Virus record (IMG/VR): IMGVR_UViG_3300032224_000514
Span: 1-22,335 of that record
From: a virus
DNA: 22,335 bases
Strand: one strand, 5' to 3'
The position numbers and the translations under genes were made by a program. The notes under the pieces are model-generated. The model was not told where the DNA came from. It saw only the letters and a list, made by a program, of their open reading frames with translations, and ran no database searches. This document shows, in pieces, positions 1-6,966 of this stretch (position 1 is its first letter; every line of letters begins with the position of its first letter).

Positions 1-1
1 A

Positions 2-268
2 GTTGTGTTTATGAACGACTTTAAAGCTCTGTCCGATAAACTAGATATCGATTTTGATAAGTTAACAGCACTGTCAATATTTGATGATCGCATTGGTCAT
101 ACACATATGAAAGTGCCCGGACACGATGGGCAATACGGATTCGGTGGTATGTGCTTTCCCAAAGATATTGCTGCGATACAAATGGAAGCTCTCGATCTAG
201 GTTCCGAACTGGAACTGTTAGGCAGGGTTGAAGATATAAACAAAAAATACAGGAGTAAATATGACTAA
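2..268 (+). CDS. ugd: UDP-glucose 6-dehydrogenase, C-terminal part (5' end outside window)
   Basis: This reading frame is open from the window edge, so only the C-terminal half is visible. It shows a 'FMNDFKALSDKL' helix typical of the central domain of UDP-glucose/GDP-mannose dehydrogenases, then GQYGFGGMCFPKD, the conserved segment with the catalytic cysteine and the lysine and aspartate after it. Family members oxidise UDP-glucose to UDP-glucuronate with NAD, a precursor for capsule and LPS sugars. It ends shortly after the central domain, so the usual C-terminal UDP-binding domain seems reduced or absent. The stop overlaps the next start by 8 bases, suggesting translational coupling. In a phage it may serve glycan or surface modification; that role is inferred. 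Family assignment is firm, exact substrate is not. Confidence 0.85.
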   Translation, partial: VVFMNDFKALSDKLDIDFDKLTALSIFDDRIGHTHMKVPGHDGQYGFGGMCFPKDIAAIQMEALDLGSELELLGRVEDINKKYRSKYD

Positions 269-629
269 CCCATTTCGTGATCAAGAAAAATTTATGCGGG
301 CCTGCGATCAAACTGCGGGCGAGTTTAATCAAGAGCAGTTCAACATGTATCTTGGATTGATTGAAGAAGAATATAAAGAACTTTGGGAAGCGGTCCACAA
401 TAATGATCAGTTAGAAACATTAGATGCACTCATTGATATTCTTGTGGTTACAATAGGTGCGGTACACTCAATGGGTGCAGATGCAGAAGGAGCGTGGAAG
501 GAAGTCATGCGTACTAACTTTGCCAAGATCGACAAAGATACCGGCAAGGTTCGCAAACGTGAAGATGGCAAGGTCTTGAAACCTATTGGGTGGGAACCAC
601 CGGATCTAAAACCTTTCCTTAAGGAATGA
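261..629 (+). CDS. MazG-type / all-alpha NTP pyrophosphohydrolase
   Basis: A 122-residue protein of the all-alpha NTP pyrophosphatase superfamily (MazG, HisE-like). The metal-binding pattern is visible as E36-E37-Y-K-E40 followed by E52-T-L-D55 and D59 on the next helix. The C-terminal 'VRKREDGKVLKPIGWEPPDL' segment is typical of small phage and bacterial members of this group. Such enzymes hydrolyse nucleoside triphosphates or related nucleotides to monophosphates, and in phages are thought to adjust nucleotide pools or (p)ppGpp signalling. It overlaps the dehydrogenase end by 8 bases, and its TGA overlaps the next ATG (ATGA). The substrate cannot be read from sequence; a phosphoribosyl-ATP pyrophosphohydrolase-like activity is the alternative. 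Confidence 0.85.
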   Translation: MTNPFRDQEKFMRACDQTAGEFNQEQFNMYLGLIEEEYKELWEAVHNNDQLETLDALIDILVVTIGAVHSMGADAEGAWKEVMRTNFAKIDKDTGKVRKREDGKVLKPIGWEPPDLKPFLKE

Positions 630-1441
630 TAATAAGAAAACTTGTAGTAGTGTGTGGTTTATTTTTATGCACAGTATCGCATGCCAAAGAAAATCTATCA
701 CACTTTGTCTATAATGTGTCAACACAGAAGACAGTATCAGAAGTTAATCCGTCAGATGTGAGGCCCATGGCCTCACTGACAAAACTAATGACGGCTTTGG
801 TTGTTGTTGAGTCTAACCCGGATTGGCAGGAAAAGATCATTTATCGTGGCAATGTATTCTACAGTAAGATGGTCTCTAAAAAAGATCTGTTTGAATCACT
901 ATTGATACGAAGCGACAATAATGCTGCCGAAGCATTTGCTAATGCATGGCCAGGTGGCCGAACAGCATTTCTAGATCAGCTAAATGAAAAGGCACGAAAG
1001 CTGAAAATGCCTAATACTTATTATGCCGATCCTAGCGGATTAGATAAACGTAACGTCAGCACAGCAGAAGAACTTACCAAATTAATTATTGCTTCATCAA
1101 AGTATCCATTAATCGGATCAGTGTCTAGTTCAAAATATCTAACCATCGAAAAGAAGAGTGGTAAGAAGATTCGATCGGTATCACTGAATAACACCAATAG
1201 TCGACTGTTATTTCAGTTCGATAGTATAGTATTAAGCAAAACTGGGTTTACCAATCCTGCTGGCCGCTGTCTTGCATTACTAGTTGACCGGGCAGGAACC
1301 AAATATGCCGTTGTTATTCTTGGTGAAAAGAATATAGAAAAACGAGAAGAAAAAGCTAGACATTTAATCGACGACTATGCTACAATACAAGAAGTGGAAT
1401 CAAGAGAGTTTGAGGATAGGTATTTTATTTTAAATCATTAA
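626..1441 (+). CDS. Exported D-alanyl-D-alanine carboxypeptidase/endopeptidase (peptidase S11, PBP7-like)
   Basis: A 271-residue serine peptidase of the low-molecular-weight penicillin-binding protein group. All three active-site motifs are present in order and spacing: S50-L-T-K53 with the nucleophilic serine, S96-D-N98, and K205-T-G207. The 'YADPSGLD' segment is also characteristic. Residues 1-20 form a Sec-type signal peptide ending in S-H-A, so the enzyme should act on peptidoglycan cross-links or stem peptides in the periplasm. At 271 residues it lacks the C-terminal domain of PBP5 types and is closest in size to PBP7/PbpG. The start overlaps the preceding stop (ATGA), with an AAGGA directly abutting the ATG. 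The role in infection (lysis help, wall remodelling, superinfection exclusion) is inferred. Confidence 0.9.
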   Translation: MIIRKLVVVCGLFLCTVSHAKENLSHFVYNVSTQKTVSEVNPSDVRPMASLTKLMTALVVVESNPDWQEKIIYRGNVFYSKMVSKKDLFESLLIRSDNNAAEAFANAWPGGRTAFLDQLNEKARKLKMPNTYYADPSGLDKRNVSTAEELTKLIIASSKYPLIGSVSSSKYLTIEKKSGKKIRSVSLNNTNSRLLFQFDSIVLSKTGFTNPAGRCLALLVDRAGTKYAVVILGEKNIEKREEKARHLIDDYATIQEVESREFEDRYFILNH

Positions 1442-1449
1442 GGAGTAGT

Positions 1450-1617
1450 ATGGAGATCCAACCCAAAGATACAAGCCGAGGGCACTTTTATGTCAGCATT
1501 GTAAAGAGTGCTGTACGTATTATAGCAGGTGGCTGTTTGATTACAGGTAACTTGCTGATGGCAGGCGTTTGCTTTATAATGGCAGAAGCACTAGGTATTG
1601 TTGAGGAGTTGGTATGA
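1450..1617 (+). CDS. Small membrane protein, 55 aa, function unknown
   Basis: The frame from ATG 1450 to TGA 1617 encodes 55 residues beginning MEIQPKDTSRGHFYVSIVK. A good ribosome-binding site (AAGGAG, 1440-1445) lies 4 nt before the ATG, and the stop overlaps the next start as ATGA. This fills what would otherwise be a gap in a tightly packed operon. Residues about 16-47 are hydrophobic and Gly/Ala-rich (IVKSAVRIIAGGCLITGNLL and on), consistent with one long or two short membrane passes. No family recognised. That it is translated is supported by spacing and coupling rather than homology. Confidence 0.7.
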   Translation: MEIQPKDTSRGHFYVSIVKSAVRIIAGGCLITGNLLMAGVCFIMAEALGIVEELV

Positions 1618-1838
1618 ACGTCGATGTTGATAACGCCGCTAGCTTCTTAGCAGGTAGCATTTTGTTTAGTATTGCACTAGTTGTGTTTATTATTGGCTGT
1701 GTTGTTGTAAACAACATACTTCACAAGTATTGGAAGCCAGTTAACATCTTTACTCCAGATAGTTGGAAAGGATTCTTTCCGCCACCGCATCATACATATA
1801 TTGAACCAGAGCTAGAAAAGTCAAAGGAAACTAAATGA
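1614..1838 (+). CDS. Small single-pass membrane protein, 74 aa, function unknown
   Basis: Residues about 10-36 form one strongly hydrophobic segment (FLAGSILFSIALVVFIIGCV onward), followed by a polar tail rich in Pro, aromatic and charged residues (KYWKPVNIFTPDSWKGFFPP). This suits a single-pass inner-membrane protein with a short soluble tail. An SD-like GAGGAG lies at 1603-1608 before the ATG. The start overlaps the preceding 55-aa gene (ATGA) and the stop overlaps the clamp-loader start (ATGA), so it is translationally linked on both sides. No function can be assigned. Confidence 0.75.
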   Translation: MNVDVDNAASFLAGSILFSIALVVFIIGCVVVNNILHKYWKPVNIFTPDSWKGFFPPPHHTYIEPELEKSKETK

Positions 1839-2755
1839 AAGAACTATGGGTAGAGAAATACCGACCTAAGACCATCGACGGATATGTATTCCGTGATGAA
1901 GGACAAAAGAAACAGATTCAAACATGGATCAAGGATATATCTATCCCCCATCTAATCTTCAGCGGTACTGCAGGTATCGGCAAGACTACTATGGCCAAAG
2001 TTCTTATTCACGAACTTGGCATAGAAGACTATGATGTATTAGAGATTAACGCATCACGTACAAACTCTGTAGATGATGTCCGTGATAAGATCACAAACTT
2101 TGTTCAGATGATTCCGTTTGGTCCATTCAAGGTTGTGCTACTTGACGAGGCTGATTATCTAAGTCCGAACGCACAGGCAGCTCTTCGTGGAGTTATGGAA
2201 GAATATCACCAGACCGCTAGATTTATTCTTACTTGTAACTATCCTAATAGGATTATTCCTGCCTTACATTCTAGATGTCAAGGATTTCATGTCGAACGGG
2301 TTGATATCACTGAGTTTACTGCCCGTGTCGCTACTATTCTGGTCGAGGAAGCTATAGACTTTGACCTCGATACCTTAGATGTATATGTTAAGGTTGCGTA
2401 TCCAGATCTGCGTAAGTGTATTAATCTGGTACAACAGAATGTGCAAGAAGGCAAACTAATCGCTCCTAATAAAAGTGATTCAGGTGAAGCAGAATGGAAG
2501 TTTGACATGGTCGAACTTTTCAAAGCAGGAAAGATCACAGAAGCACGTAAACTTTTATGCGGTAAAGTACGTGCAGAAGAAATGGAAGAAATCTATCGAT
2601 GGTTGTATGACAATCTTGAAATCTTTGGAGATGCAAAGAGTCAAGACTCTGCGATCATTATTATCAAGGCAGGACTAGTGGATCACTTGGTATGTGCCGA
2701 TCCAGAAATCAATCTTGCCGCGACACTAGTAAAGTTGGCTAGAATAAATGGATAA
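1835..2755 (+). CDS. 44: Sliding-clamp loader large subunit (T4 gp44-like AAA+ ATPase)
   Basis: A 306-residue clamp-loader ATPase of the RFC/gp44 type, close to the 319 residues of T4 gp44. The N-terminus starts with the typical LWVEKYRPKTI. Walker A is GTAGIGKT (44-51), Walker B is VVLLDEAD (DEAD at 104-107), and the sensor/arginine-finger SRC motif is at 146-148 (HSRCQGF). With the small subunit gp62 it opens the gp45 clamp and loads it on primer-template DNA; in T4 the loaded clamp also activates late transcription, which fits the late boxes in this window. Genes for gp45 and gp62 are not in the window. It overlaps both neighbours by 4-8 bases. Confidence 0.95.
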   Translation: MKELWVEKYRPKTIDGYVFRDEGQKKQIQTWIKDISIPHLIFSGTAGIGKTTMAKVLIHELGIEDYDVLEINASRTNSVDDVRDKITNFVQMIPFGPFKVVLLDEADYLSPNAQAALRGVMEEYHQTARFILTCNYPNRIIPALHSRCQGFHVERVDITEFTARVATILVEEAIDFDLDTLDVYVKVAYPDLRKCINLVQQNVQEGKLIAPNKSDSGEAEWKFDMVELFKAGKITEARKLLCGKVRAEEMEEIYRWLYDNLEIFGDAKSQDSAIIIIKAGLVDHLVCADPEINLAATLVKLARING

Positions 2756-3383
2756 TATTTTTAATGTATTAGAACAAAGTACTATTTTACATATCAAAGG
2801 AGCATTTACCAAAGAAGAATGCGAGATTGTATGTAAACAGATACTTGCCTATAAGGATTCGCAACCTGTTAATAAAGATGTCAATGCCAACGACAACTGC
2901 TGGCGGGGGAGACCTCAGCACCACGGAGGTTTCTCTAACGAAGTAGGATCGATGATTATTAAAAGAATCGCCGATGGTACTAGATCTTATCTTAATAGTT
3001 TACCGGTTCCGACGAATATCCGAAGACAGGATACTGCTCATTACGATACCTCTGAACTGACATTTAGTGCATGGTGCAATGTTAATGAAAAAGGCGGAGA
3101 GAATCGTGAACACAGCCATGCCGGATCGTTAATGAGCGGATGTGCATACTTCCAATCAACAGGCACTGGTGCTATAGACTACATGCCAGCTAACCTGTTG
3201 TATCGTGCCACTCATGAAGCATGGCCATATCACGGAATAGCTAGGTATGAACCAGAGGATGGTGACTTAATTCTATTTCCTAGTTATCTATTACACAAGG
3301 TAATGCCTAATCCGATTGATCGTCAACGTATCAATATGGCATTTAATGTGAACTTGAAAGTTACTGAGGATCCAGTTGCGTGA
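2748..3383 (+). CDS. Putative 2OG-Fe(II) oxygenase (TIGR02466-like)
   Basis: A 211-residue protein with the features of a phage-common 2-oxoglutarate/Fe(II) oxygenase group. A 'W.NVNEKGG.N..HSH' segment carries H122 and H124. It is followed by a beta-rich core and '[20 protein letters not shown]', with H183 as the distal iron ligand and R194 ('[11 protein letters not shown]') placed to bind 2-oxoglutarate. The usual acidic ligand of HxD is not obvious: the motif reads HSH, so either H124 or another residue completes the triad, or activity is altered. Substrate unknown; proposals for phage members include nucleic-acid or protein hydroxylation. It overlaps the clamp loader by 8 bases and the ferredoxin by 4. 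Confidence 0.75.
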   Translation: MDNIFNVLEQSTILHIKGAFTKEECEIVCKQILAYKDSQPVNKDVNANDNCWRGRPQHHGGFSNEVGSMIIKRIADGTRSYLNSLPVPTNIRRQDTAHYDTSELTFSAWCNVNEKGGENREHSHAGSLMSGCAYFQSTGTGAIDYMPANLLYRATHEAWPYHGIARYEPEDGDLILFPSYLLHKVMPNPIDRQRINMAFNVNLKVTEDPVA

Positions 3384-3709
3384 CACATATAGTCTTAGAA
3401 GCATGTATTAACTGTAAACACACTGACTGCGTAGAAGTATGCCCTGTAGATTGTTTTTACGAAGGTCCTAATTTCTTAGTTATCAATCCAGACGAATGCA
3501 TTGACTGCGGAGTGTGTATTCCGGAATGTCCTGTACATGCTATTGTACCTGATACTTTTAATAGATACGGAACTGACACACAGCAATGGGCTGAGATAAA
3601 CAAAAAATACAGCAAAATGTGGCCGGTGATCACTAAAAAGAAAGATCCTATGCCAGGTCATCAAGAATGGAATGGACGATCAAACAAACTTGATCATCTC
3701 AGAGAATAA
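3380..3709 (+). CDS. fdxA: Ferredoxin with [3Fe-4S] and [4Fe-4S] clusters (FdxA type)
   Basis: A 109-residue ferredoxin very like the bacterial FdxA/Azotobacter FdI family. All cluster cysteines are present at family spacing: C9, C17 and C50 for the 3Fe-4S centre and C21, C40, C43 and C46 for the 4Fe-4S centre, plus the conserved C12 and C25. The intervening '[20 protein letters not shown]' is close to identical to cellular homologues as recalled, and the C-terminal 'WP.IT.KKDP......W.G...KL.HL' tail is also kept, so the protein is full length. It is a soluble low-potential electron carrier. The start is GTG at 3380, overlapping the upstream stop (GTGA). The partner enzyme is unknown; the adjacent oxygenase does not obviously need one. 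Confidence 0.95.
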   Translation: MTHIVLEACINCKHTDCVEVCPVDCFYEGPNFLVINPDECIDCGVCIPECPVHAIVPDTFNRYGTDTQQWAEINKKYSKMWPVITKKKDPMPGHQEWNGRSNKLDHLRE

Positions 3710-4185
3710 TGTCAGATGATAAAAAATCTAATAGTGCAAAAGGACGTGACAGTTACGATGCAGAAATAGACGGCGCTATTATTCCGTTCTTTAATCGTAA
3801 TGTTACTCCTTATCCTACCGAAGCAGGTGGTCCTAAGTTCGATCTGATACCTGTTACTAAACAAAAAGACATAATGATCAATCATGCTAGGATGTATGCC
3901 CAGCAAGAGTATGATCGTATTATGGAACTTGTAGCGGTGTTAGAAAAACAAGCTCAGGACATTAAACGTAGATTAGACGTCACTGATGCAGTACACGCGG
4001 CTGAATATCAGTTTCAGATTGTCATGGGTCAGTGTTATTGGCTAGCTTGGGATAAAAGAAAAGAGAAAATGATTTTAACGCACCACGGTCCAACAGATTG
4101 GAGCAGTGGTCCTCCAGCCGACTATGTCTACCAGATGCAGGTAAGATACATGGGCGATCATACCTGGATGGAAATAAAAGAATAA
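3709..4185 (+). CDS. DUF2452-like protein, function unknown
   Basis: A 158-residue soluble protein. The 'TPYPTEAGGPKFDLIPV' opening, the central helix with 'EYDRIMELVAVLEKQAQDIKRRL' character, and the 'VMGQCYWLAW' and 'GPTDWSSGPPADYVYQMQVRYMGDHTW' segments match my recollection of the DUF2452 family, found in proteobacteria and some phages. No catalytic motif is evident. It shares one base with the end of the ferredoxin gene and closes this operon, with a hairpin terminator overlapping its stop codon. Family naming is from memory; function unknown. Confidence 0.7.
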   Translation: MSDDKKSNSAKGRDSYDAEIDGAIIPFFNRNVTPYPTEAGGPKFDLIPVTKQKDIMINHARMYAQQEYDRIMELVAVLEKQAQDIKRRLDVTDAVHAAEYQFQIVMGQCYWLAWDKRKEKMILTHHGPTDWSSGPPADYVYQMQVRYMGDHTWMEIKE

Positions 4186-4205
4186 GGGGCGCAGAGGCCC
4201 CTTAT
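4182..4205. terminator. Bidirectional hairpin terminator between convergent genes
   Basis: A perfect 9-bp inverted repeat, ATAAGGGGC (4182-4190) and GCCCCTTAT (4197-4205), with loop GCAGAG. It contains the end of the upstream stop codon and ends two bases before the phoH stop on the other strand. The GC-rich stem flanked by A/T on each side could end transcription from both directions. Confidence 0.8.
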
Positions 4206-4206
4206 A

Positions 4207-4926
4207 TTACGAGTCTCCGTAGATCGCTAAAATCTCCTTTACAGCTTCATGTCTTTCGACGTCACCTACCGTGAAGTGGCAGGTATCTACATATCTATGA
4301 TTCTCGAAGTTATTGTATAATCCGAGAAACTCTAAAAGTCCATTGTTACTTGGACGATCGGCCTGTTGTAAGTCTCCAGTTACAACCATCTTAGAGCCTA
4401 TACCTAATCTTGTTAGCAACATCTTCATTTGGCTCGGTGTTGCATTTTGCATCTCATCTGCAATAACCACAGCGTTCTTGAATGTTCTGCCTCTCATATA
4501 TGCCAAAGGACTGGTTTCAATCACCCCCTCTTTTATAAAGTTTTCTAGTTCTCTGGCTGAGTAGTTTTCTGCAAATACATCCATGATTGGCTTGGTCCAA
4601 GGTGCCATCTTTTCATTTAGGTCACCTGGGAGGAATCCGTGTTCCTCGTCAACAGATACTGCCGGTCTCGTAATAATAATCTTATCAGCTGAACCGTACT
4701 TGAGTTGATCAATAGCCCATTGAACCGCCAGCATGGTTTTACCCGTACCGGCTGGGCCGATAGCGAATATAATCATTTTTTGGGGGTCGTTAAGTTTAAG
4801 TAAGTATGTTTCTTGACTTAGGTTTTTGGGATATATTTGAACTCGTCTACGCTTTTCTTCTAAACGCTGATTGATATTTATTACATTTTCCTGCAGATAT
4901 GCCGCTTTCGCTCTTCTTTGCTTCAT
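4207..4926 (-). CDS. phoH: PhoH-family ATPase
   Basis: The only minus-strand gene here. It encodes 239 residues with a P-loop NTPase core: Walker A GPAGTGKT (57-64), Walker B VVIADEMQN (D157-E158), and the 'VTGDLQQADRP' sensor-like segment (182-191). The 'TRPAVSVDEEHGFLPGDLNEKM' block is diagnostic of PhoH. PhoH proteins are cytoplasmic ATPases tied to phosphate stress and RNA metabolism, and are very common in marine and T4-like phages though their phage role is unsettled. A basic, helical N-terminal extension precedes the core. A GGAGGG ribosome site lies about 12 nt upstream of the chosen ATG. The gene is convergent with the preceding operon and divergent from the late unit. Confidence 0.95.
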   Translation of the reverse strand: MKQRRAKAAYLQENVININQRLEEKRRRVQIYPKNLSQETYLLKLNDPQKMIIFAIGPAGTGKTMLAVQWAIDQLKYGSADKIIITRPAVSVDEEHGFLPGDLNEKMAPWTKPIMDVFAENYSARELENFIKEGVIETSPLAYMRGRTFKNAVVIADEMQNATPSQMKMLLTRLGIGSKMVVTGDLQQADRPSNNGLLEFLGLYNNFENHRYVDTCHFTVGDVERHEAVKEILAIYGDS

Positions 4927-5049
4927 ATTAAGGTTAGCCCTCCTTTAAGAGTGTTAAGCACGGACCTTTTAACCGTAGTGTCCGTGTCCGAACACAAAAG
5001 TATTTAACGATCTTCGAAGAATATTATAAGTTACGTTTATCTTTTGACT
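4927..5049. promoter_or_regulatory. Divergent regulatory region between phoH and the late unit
   Basis: This 123-base non-coding stretch separates phoH (minus) from the late gene at 5072. It holds an inverted repeat, CACGGAC (4959-4965) and GTCCGTG (4980-4986), and a tandem GTGTCC GTGTCC (4978-4989), 33-63 bases upstream of the phoH start. A TATTATAAG stretch (5022-5030) reads as a -10-like element, also as TATAAT on the minus strand (5028-5023), but no convincing -35 was found at 17 bp on either strand. The repeats could be an operator for phoH; they do not match a PHO box as I know it. Confidence 0.45.
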
Positions 5050-5057
5050 GATAAATA
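5050..5057 (+). promoter_or_regulatory. T4-like late promoter box GATAAATA
   Basis: GATAAATA followed by C, 7 of 8 matching the T4 late consensus TATAAATA. It lies 22 bases before the ATG at 5072, whose ribosome site GGGAG (5062-5066) falls about where transcription would begin. It would drive the 5072-7709 late/lysis unit. Confidence 0.7.
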
Positions 5058-5071
5058 CAATGGGAGAAACT

Positions 5072-5614
5072 ATGGCCAATATTAAAGACATAATCACAAA
5101 TATCGAACAGGTTTACGGGTCTAATAACAGCTTGAATATGCTGAAAGACTTCGAACGTGTTATTGATGAACTAGATACCTACGTCTATGAAAACTGGATC
5201 GACGGTGAACTTGTAGAAGGTCCTAAAGAAAGCCGCTATTTCGTAGAATGTACATTCATGTGGCCAAAAGACAAGATGCCCGAACCTATTGGCGGCAAGC
5301 GTTTATTAGAGTACGGCTGTAAAGTACAGTTCGCAGAAAGCAGAATATCAAAAGTACGCAAGATTAAAAAACCCGGGGACATTCGTCCAGGTACAAAGAA
5401 AGGCAAGATCGATCACGAAGACGTATGGATGGTCAAGATTCTAATGCCTAAAAAATTAATGAATGATATCAACAGAGGATATACTGAGTTAGATAGAAAC
5501 AAAGTAGAAGATATCATCACAATGAACGGCGGTGTTAATGCACACATCGACCCTGCCGAACAACAAGCACAGGAAATGGCAAATGAGCAACCAGCAACAG
5601 CACCAGCAGCTTAA
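5072..5614 (+). CDS. Conserved late phage protein, function unknown
   Basis: A 180-residue protein starting MANIKDIITNIEQVYG. The ATG at 5072 was chosen over the in-frame ATG at 5060 because GGGAG (5062-5066) sits 5 nt upstream of it and the late promoter box at 5050-5057 leaves almost no leader for 5060. The N-terminal ~45 residues are helical and the middle is beta-rich and charged (SRYFVECTFMWPKDKMPEPI). The C-terminal tail is Gln/Ala/Pro-rich (EQQAQEMANEQPATAPAA) and probably disordered. Its late promoter suggests a virion or assembly protein. It resembles unnamed proteins of marine T4-like phages as I recall; no function is proposed. Confidence 0.75.
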   Translation: MANIKDIITNIEQVYGSNNSLNMLKDFERVIDELDTYVYENWIDGELVEGPKESRYFVECTFMWPKDKMPEPIGGKRLLEYGCKVQFAESRISKVRKIKKPGDIRPGTKKGKIDHEDVWMVKILMPKKLMNDINRGYTELDRNKVEDIITMNGGVNAHIDPAEQQAQEMANEQPATAPAA

Positions 5615-6341
5615 TGAAGGACTTCGTCCTCTTGATTTAAAAGAGATGGTGTATCCGTTGTTTGACATCGATACATATCGTTCTAAGATGGGCGAAGATC
5701 GTGATGTTTGTGTAATCAGTTTCCAGGTTAAAGATCGTGCACCTGCAAAAGACCTAATGGAGTTCATCGAAAAAGGCTTTGACTATGTTTTAGACTCCGA
5801 TGTGTCATCCGGTGAAAACGAAAAAGGTGATTACTGGGTGTTTGTAGAACTTCCTCGAGACGGACATTTATCCGAACATATCAAAGAAATTACCTACGGT
5901 GTTAATAAACTAACAGGTATTGATAACTGGAAGTTCAAGTATCACAAGCAAAATCAAGTACACGATTTATCAGAAGAAAATCTAAAAAAGATTATCCCGT
6001 CAAGCCCAGGTGAGTATGACGGGCTGATGCAAAAAGTTAAAACAGAAAGTTTTAAACGGTTCTTTAATAAAACACTGATGGATGATTTTACCATGGATGG
6101 TGATATTATTACTTTCCATAAACCATTTAATCAAAAAATAAAAATGAAGTTAGTTAAAGAAGCCAATACTGATTCAATACTAGAAGGCATTACAGATACT
6201 ATTTCAGAAAACGAATCTGCTGTTAGCGAAATATTTTGGCTGACAAAAGTATTAGGAAACTACAACATCAACAAAGTTGGTGATAGCTTTATGTTTGACA
6301 ACAACGGTCAAGCATTATTACTACAAAGGATAGATCAATGA
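5583..6341 (+). CDS. Conserved late phage protein, function unknown
   Basis: A 252-residue protein beginning MSNQQQHQQLNEGLRPLDLK. The ATG at 5583 has an AGGA about 8 nt upstream (5571-5574) and overlaps the Gln-rich end of the preceding gene by 32 bases in another frame, so both proteins draw Gln/Ala/Pro-rich tails from shared DNA. Residues about 37-120 look like an alpha/beta fold (VCVISFQVKDRAPAKDLMEF, then KGDYWVFVELPRDGHLSEHI), followed by a second domain ending VGDSFMFDNNGQALLLQRI. No catalytic motif seen. Position in the late unit just before the endolysin suggests a structural or assembly role; this is inference. Confidence 0.75.
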   Translation: MSNQQQHQQLNEGLRPLDLKEMVYPLFDIDTYRSKMGEDRDVCVISFQVKDRAPAKDLMEFIEKGFDYVLDSDVSSGENEKGDYWVFVELPRDGHLSEHIKEITYGVNKLTGIDNWKFKYHKQNQVHDLSEENLKKIIPSSPGEYDGLMQKVKTESFKRFFNKTLMDDFTMDGDIITFHKPFNQKIKMKLVKEANTDSILEGITDTISENESAVSEIFWLTKVLGNYNINKVGDSFMFDNNGQALLLQRIDQ

Positions 6342-6964
6342 GCTTTACATTTAATTTTACAAAACAACAGCTATCCCAGGTTATTCCTGGTAACCCATAT
6401 TTAGATCATTGGTACGATGCTATTTGCAGCATCCTTCCAGAATACGAAATCAATACCCCACAACGTGTTGCTGCTTTCCTAGCACAATGCGCTCATGAGA
6501 GTGGTGGGTTCAAAGCATTAAAAGAAAACTTAAACTATAAAGCAGAAAGTCTAGTTAGAGTTTTCCCTAAGTATTTTCCTAACATGGATATAGCAAATCA
6601 ATATGCACATAATCAAGAAGCGATCGCGAACAGAGTCTATGGCAATAGAATGGGCAACGGCCCTGAAGAAAGCGGAGATGGATTCCGCTATTGTGGTAGA
6701 GGTCTTATCCAACTCACTGGAAAGAACAACTACACGCTTTTTGCCGGAAGTCTTGAGATGTCAGTCGAAGACGTTCCAGAATACCTAGGAACATTTGAAG
6801 GCGCACTGCAATCTGCCTGCTGGTTCTGGGAAAGCAATAACTTAAATCAATACGCAGACAACAGCGATATTCTAACAATGACCAAAAAGATTAACGGTGG
6901 AACCATTGGTCTAGAAGATCGTCAGAAGCATTACTCACACGCATTGCACGTATTTGGAGCTTAA
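6338..6964 (+). CDS. Glycoside hydrolase family 19 endolysin (chitinase/lysozyme-like)
   Basis: A 208-residue stand-alone GH19 domain. The catalytic region reads FLAQCAHESGGF, with the general acid E54, and the substrate-binding block RYCGRGLIQLTGKNNY (117-132) is complete. Phage GH19 enzymes cleave the glycan strand of peptidoglycan. No signal peptide or membrane segment is seen, so it should reach the wall through a holin. Two spanin-like genes follow at once and a holin-like gene shortly after, making this the lysis enzyme. The start overlaps the upstream stop (ATGA). A second GH19 domain sits in the fusion protein at 17575-19170, which is unlikely to be the lysis enzyme. Confidence 0.92.
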   Translation: MSFTFNFTKQQLSQVIPGNPYLDHWYDAICSILPEYEINTPQRVAAFLAQCAHESGGFKALKENLNYKAESLVRVFPKYFPNMDIANQYAHNQEAIANRVYGNRMGNGPEESGDGFRYCGRGLIQLTGKNNYTLFAGSLEMSVEDVPEYLGTFEGALQSACWFWESNNLNQYADNSDILTMTKKINGGTIGLEDRQKHYSHALHVFGA

Positions 6965-6966
6965 TC

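Noticed and set aside
21-398. 125-aa minus-strand open frame
   Set aside because: It lies antisense across the dehydrogenase and MazG-type genes, both with clear family motifs; its product is His/Cys/Phe-rich without any domain.
4927-5060. Sigma70 promoters for phoH or the late unit using TATTAT/TATAAT at 5022-5028
   Set aside because: No acceptable -35 at 16-18 bp on either strand; kept only as a weak note in the regulatory-region entry.
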